Source: Hanleya hanleyi
Taxonomy: Eukaryota > Mollusca > Polyplacophora > Lepidopleurida > Hanleyidae
Reading direction: 5' to 3'
Assembly (NCBI GenBank): GCA_036873755.1
Contig: JAVTVY010017366.1
Coordinates: 1 to 64,000, forward strand
Length of the DNA stretch: 64,000 nucleotides
The notes under the pieces: generated by a model
Told to the model about the DNA's origin: nothing
Database searches by the model: none
The model's input: only the letters and a program-made list of their open reading frames with translations
Made by a program: the position numbers and the translations under genes
Part shown: in pieces, positions 63,236 to 64,000 of the stretch
Layout of the letters: each line of letters opens with the position of its first letter
Position numbering within the stretch: the stretch's first letter is position 1

Positions 63236-64000
63236 TAGTAGGGGAAACACTGACTGTTTTATTTGTAGCACGCTGACTTCTGGTGTGTTGACCATTGCAT
63301 ATCATTAACTTTGACCTTTGTGATGGCATTTCCGGTCATGTAACCGTAAGTGAGCTTTTTCCCCTATGCATCACAGGAAGTGACATCACCTTCAGGCTTT
63401 AGGGTGCTCCCCAGGCATTTCTTCCATTTGACAGCAAATAGACCATGAGTCCACTTTTCATCCATAGAATTTCGTAAAAATGTTTCAACCCAAGTCACTT
63501 ATATGTATATATTTTCTGAAAGAGCATATGATTAGGCCATTGTTTTAAGACGCTATAGGCCAACTGATATGTTACTGAAAAATGAAGCTCAAATATTTCC
63601 CTCCATGCTTGCTTCAGTTTGCAAAACACATAAAAACAAAAAAAAAATGATCAAATTCGGTTCAATTTCACGAAAAAATCTGAAACAGCTATTGCAGTTA
63701 AATTTCTGTTATCAGAGTTGATGGCATATTTCATATCATTGGACAGGGCTGTCCTTTTGATCCAAATAAATTGACACAAGCTCAGAGAAAAGTTATTACA
63801 CCATTGCAGTATTAGGGAGCGGCTTGAAATTAGGACCTGAGTTCCCTGATAGGAATGGCATATGCCAGTTATCCAAATGGGATACACCATGCCCAGTTTA
63901 GTGTTCTGATCTGGATGGATTAGAGTTCCAATTCCCCTCATGCCATTGCATGGTATGGCATAAGCCAACCTTTGTCTGTCGATTTCCAAAATGTATGCCA
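63236..64000. other. Gene-free stretch at right edge
   Basis: No supported exon. A minus-strand frame at 63,651-63,989 (112 codons) has no recognisable feature. Confidence 0.35.

Noticed and set aside
63651..63989. 112-codon minus-strand frame
   Set aside because: No recognisable features and no start or splice context.
1..64000. tRNA, rRNA or other structural RNA genes
   Set aside because: No tRNA-like cloverleaf with A/B boxes or rRNA core sequence was noticed by eye; a covariance search would be needed to exclude small ones.

Overview
This is eukaryotic, metazoan nuclear DNA, most likely from a mollusc or another marine lophotrochozoan. It is AT-rich and has split genes with GT-AG introns. 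It is packed with transposon relics and tandem repeats, and it carries the GGGAGATAACT / AGTTATCTCCC type of motif that I associate with mollusc genomes (for example near 1,167, 14,381 and 20,612). The species call is inference.

The only host gene I can support is the 3' half of an AF4/FMR2-family (AFF; lilliputian-like) gene on the + strand. Eight exons (11,271-11,448; 26,687-26,832; 28,096-28,159; 29,917-30,056; 30,197-30,277; 30,640-30,733; 31,086-31,217; 33,610-33,805) and a terminal exon ending at a stop at 34,381 join in phase. The exons from 28,096 onward encode the AFF C-terminal homology domain. The 5' half of the gene lies outside the window or was not recognised. AFF proteins scaffold transcription-elongation complexes.

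The introns and flanks are mobile-element territory. 1-668: the 3' end of a LINE. 668-3,195: a repeat segment rich in TGACCTTGACCTT. 3,893-8,681: a terminal-inverted-repeat (TIR) element with a second, TTAA-flanked element (4,085-6,678) nested inside it. 10,286-10,443: a small MITE with a target duplication. 13,659-23,348: a large TIR element interrupted by a complete DIRS-type tyrosine-recombinase retrotransposon (14,292-20,732). The DIRS has identical 135-bp inverted repeats, an internal complementary region, and gag-like, RT/RNase H and tyrosine-recombinase frames. 23,362-25,172: a hairpin-capped element with arrays of nuclear-receptor-like half-sites. 25,288-26,544: another TIR-bounded segment. 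27,379-28,056: a long hairpin just upstream of an AFF exon. 28,241-29,299: a TTAA-flanked MITE. 31,186-33,521: two minisatellites filling one AFF intron, the first built from copies of the exon's own 5' splice site.

Downstream of AFF (34,382-64,000) I see no convincing gene. It holds degenerate minisatellites, a 160-bp tandem array (38,840-39,840), a split inverted-repeat element (45,711-46,940) and a repeat with paired TGACCTTGA / TCAAGGTCA sites (47,040-47,700). A long CCATC-rich satellite (about 50,690-63,235) contains a very homogeneous 125-bp array (50,865-52,540) and is cut in two by a 7.2-kb composite insertion (54,617-61,844).

The observations most worth following are: (1) a 9-mer, GCTTCCGGT, that recurs about 15 times across the DIRS coding region in all three reading frames and both orientations, which looks like a nucleic-acid-level signal; (2) tandem amplification of an AFF 5' splice site; (3) a shared architecture (near-palindromic hairpin, 16-27 nt, TCCG run, ATATCTCG, tandem 110-160-bp units) in several repeat families whose hairpin sequences differ; and (4) a 26-nt copy of the DIRS left terminus in the loop of the AFF intronic hairpin.
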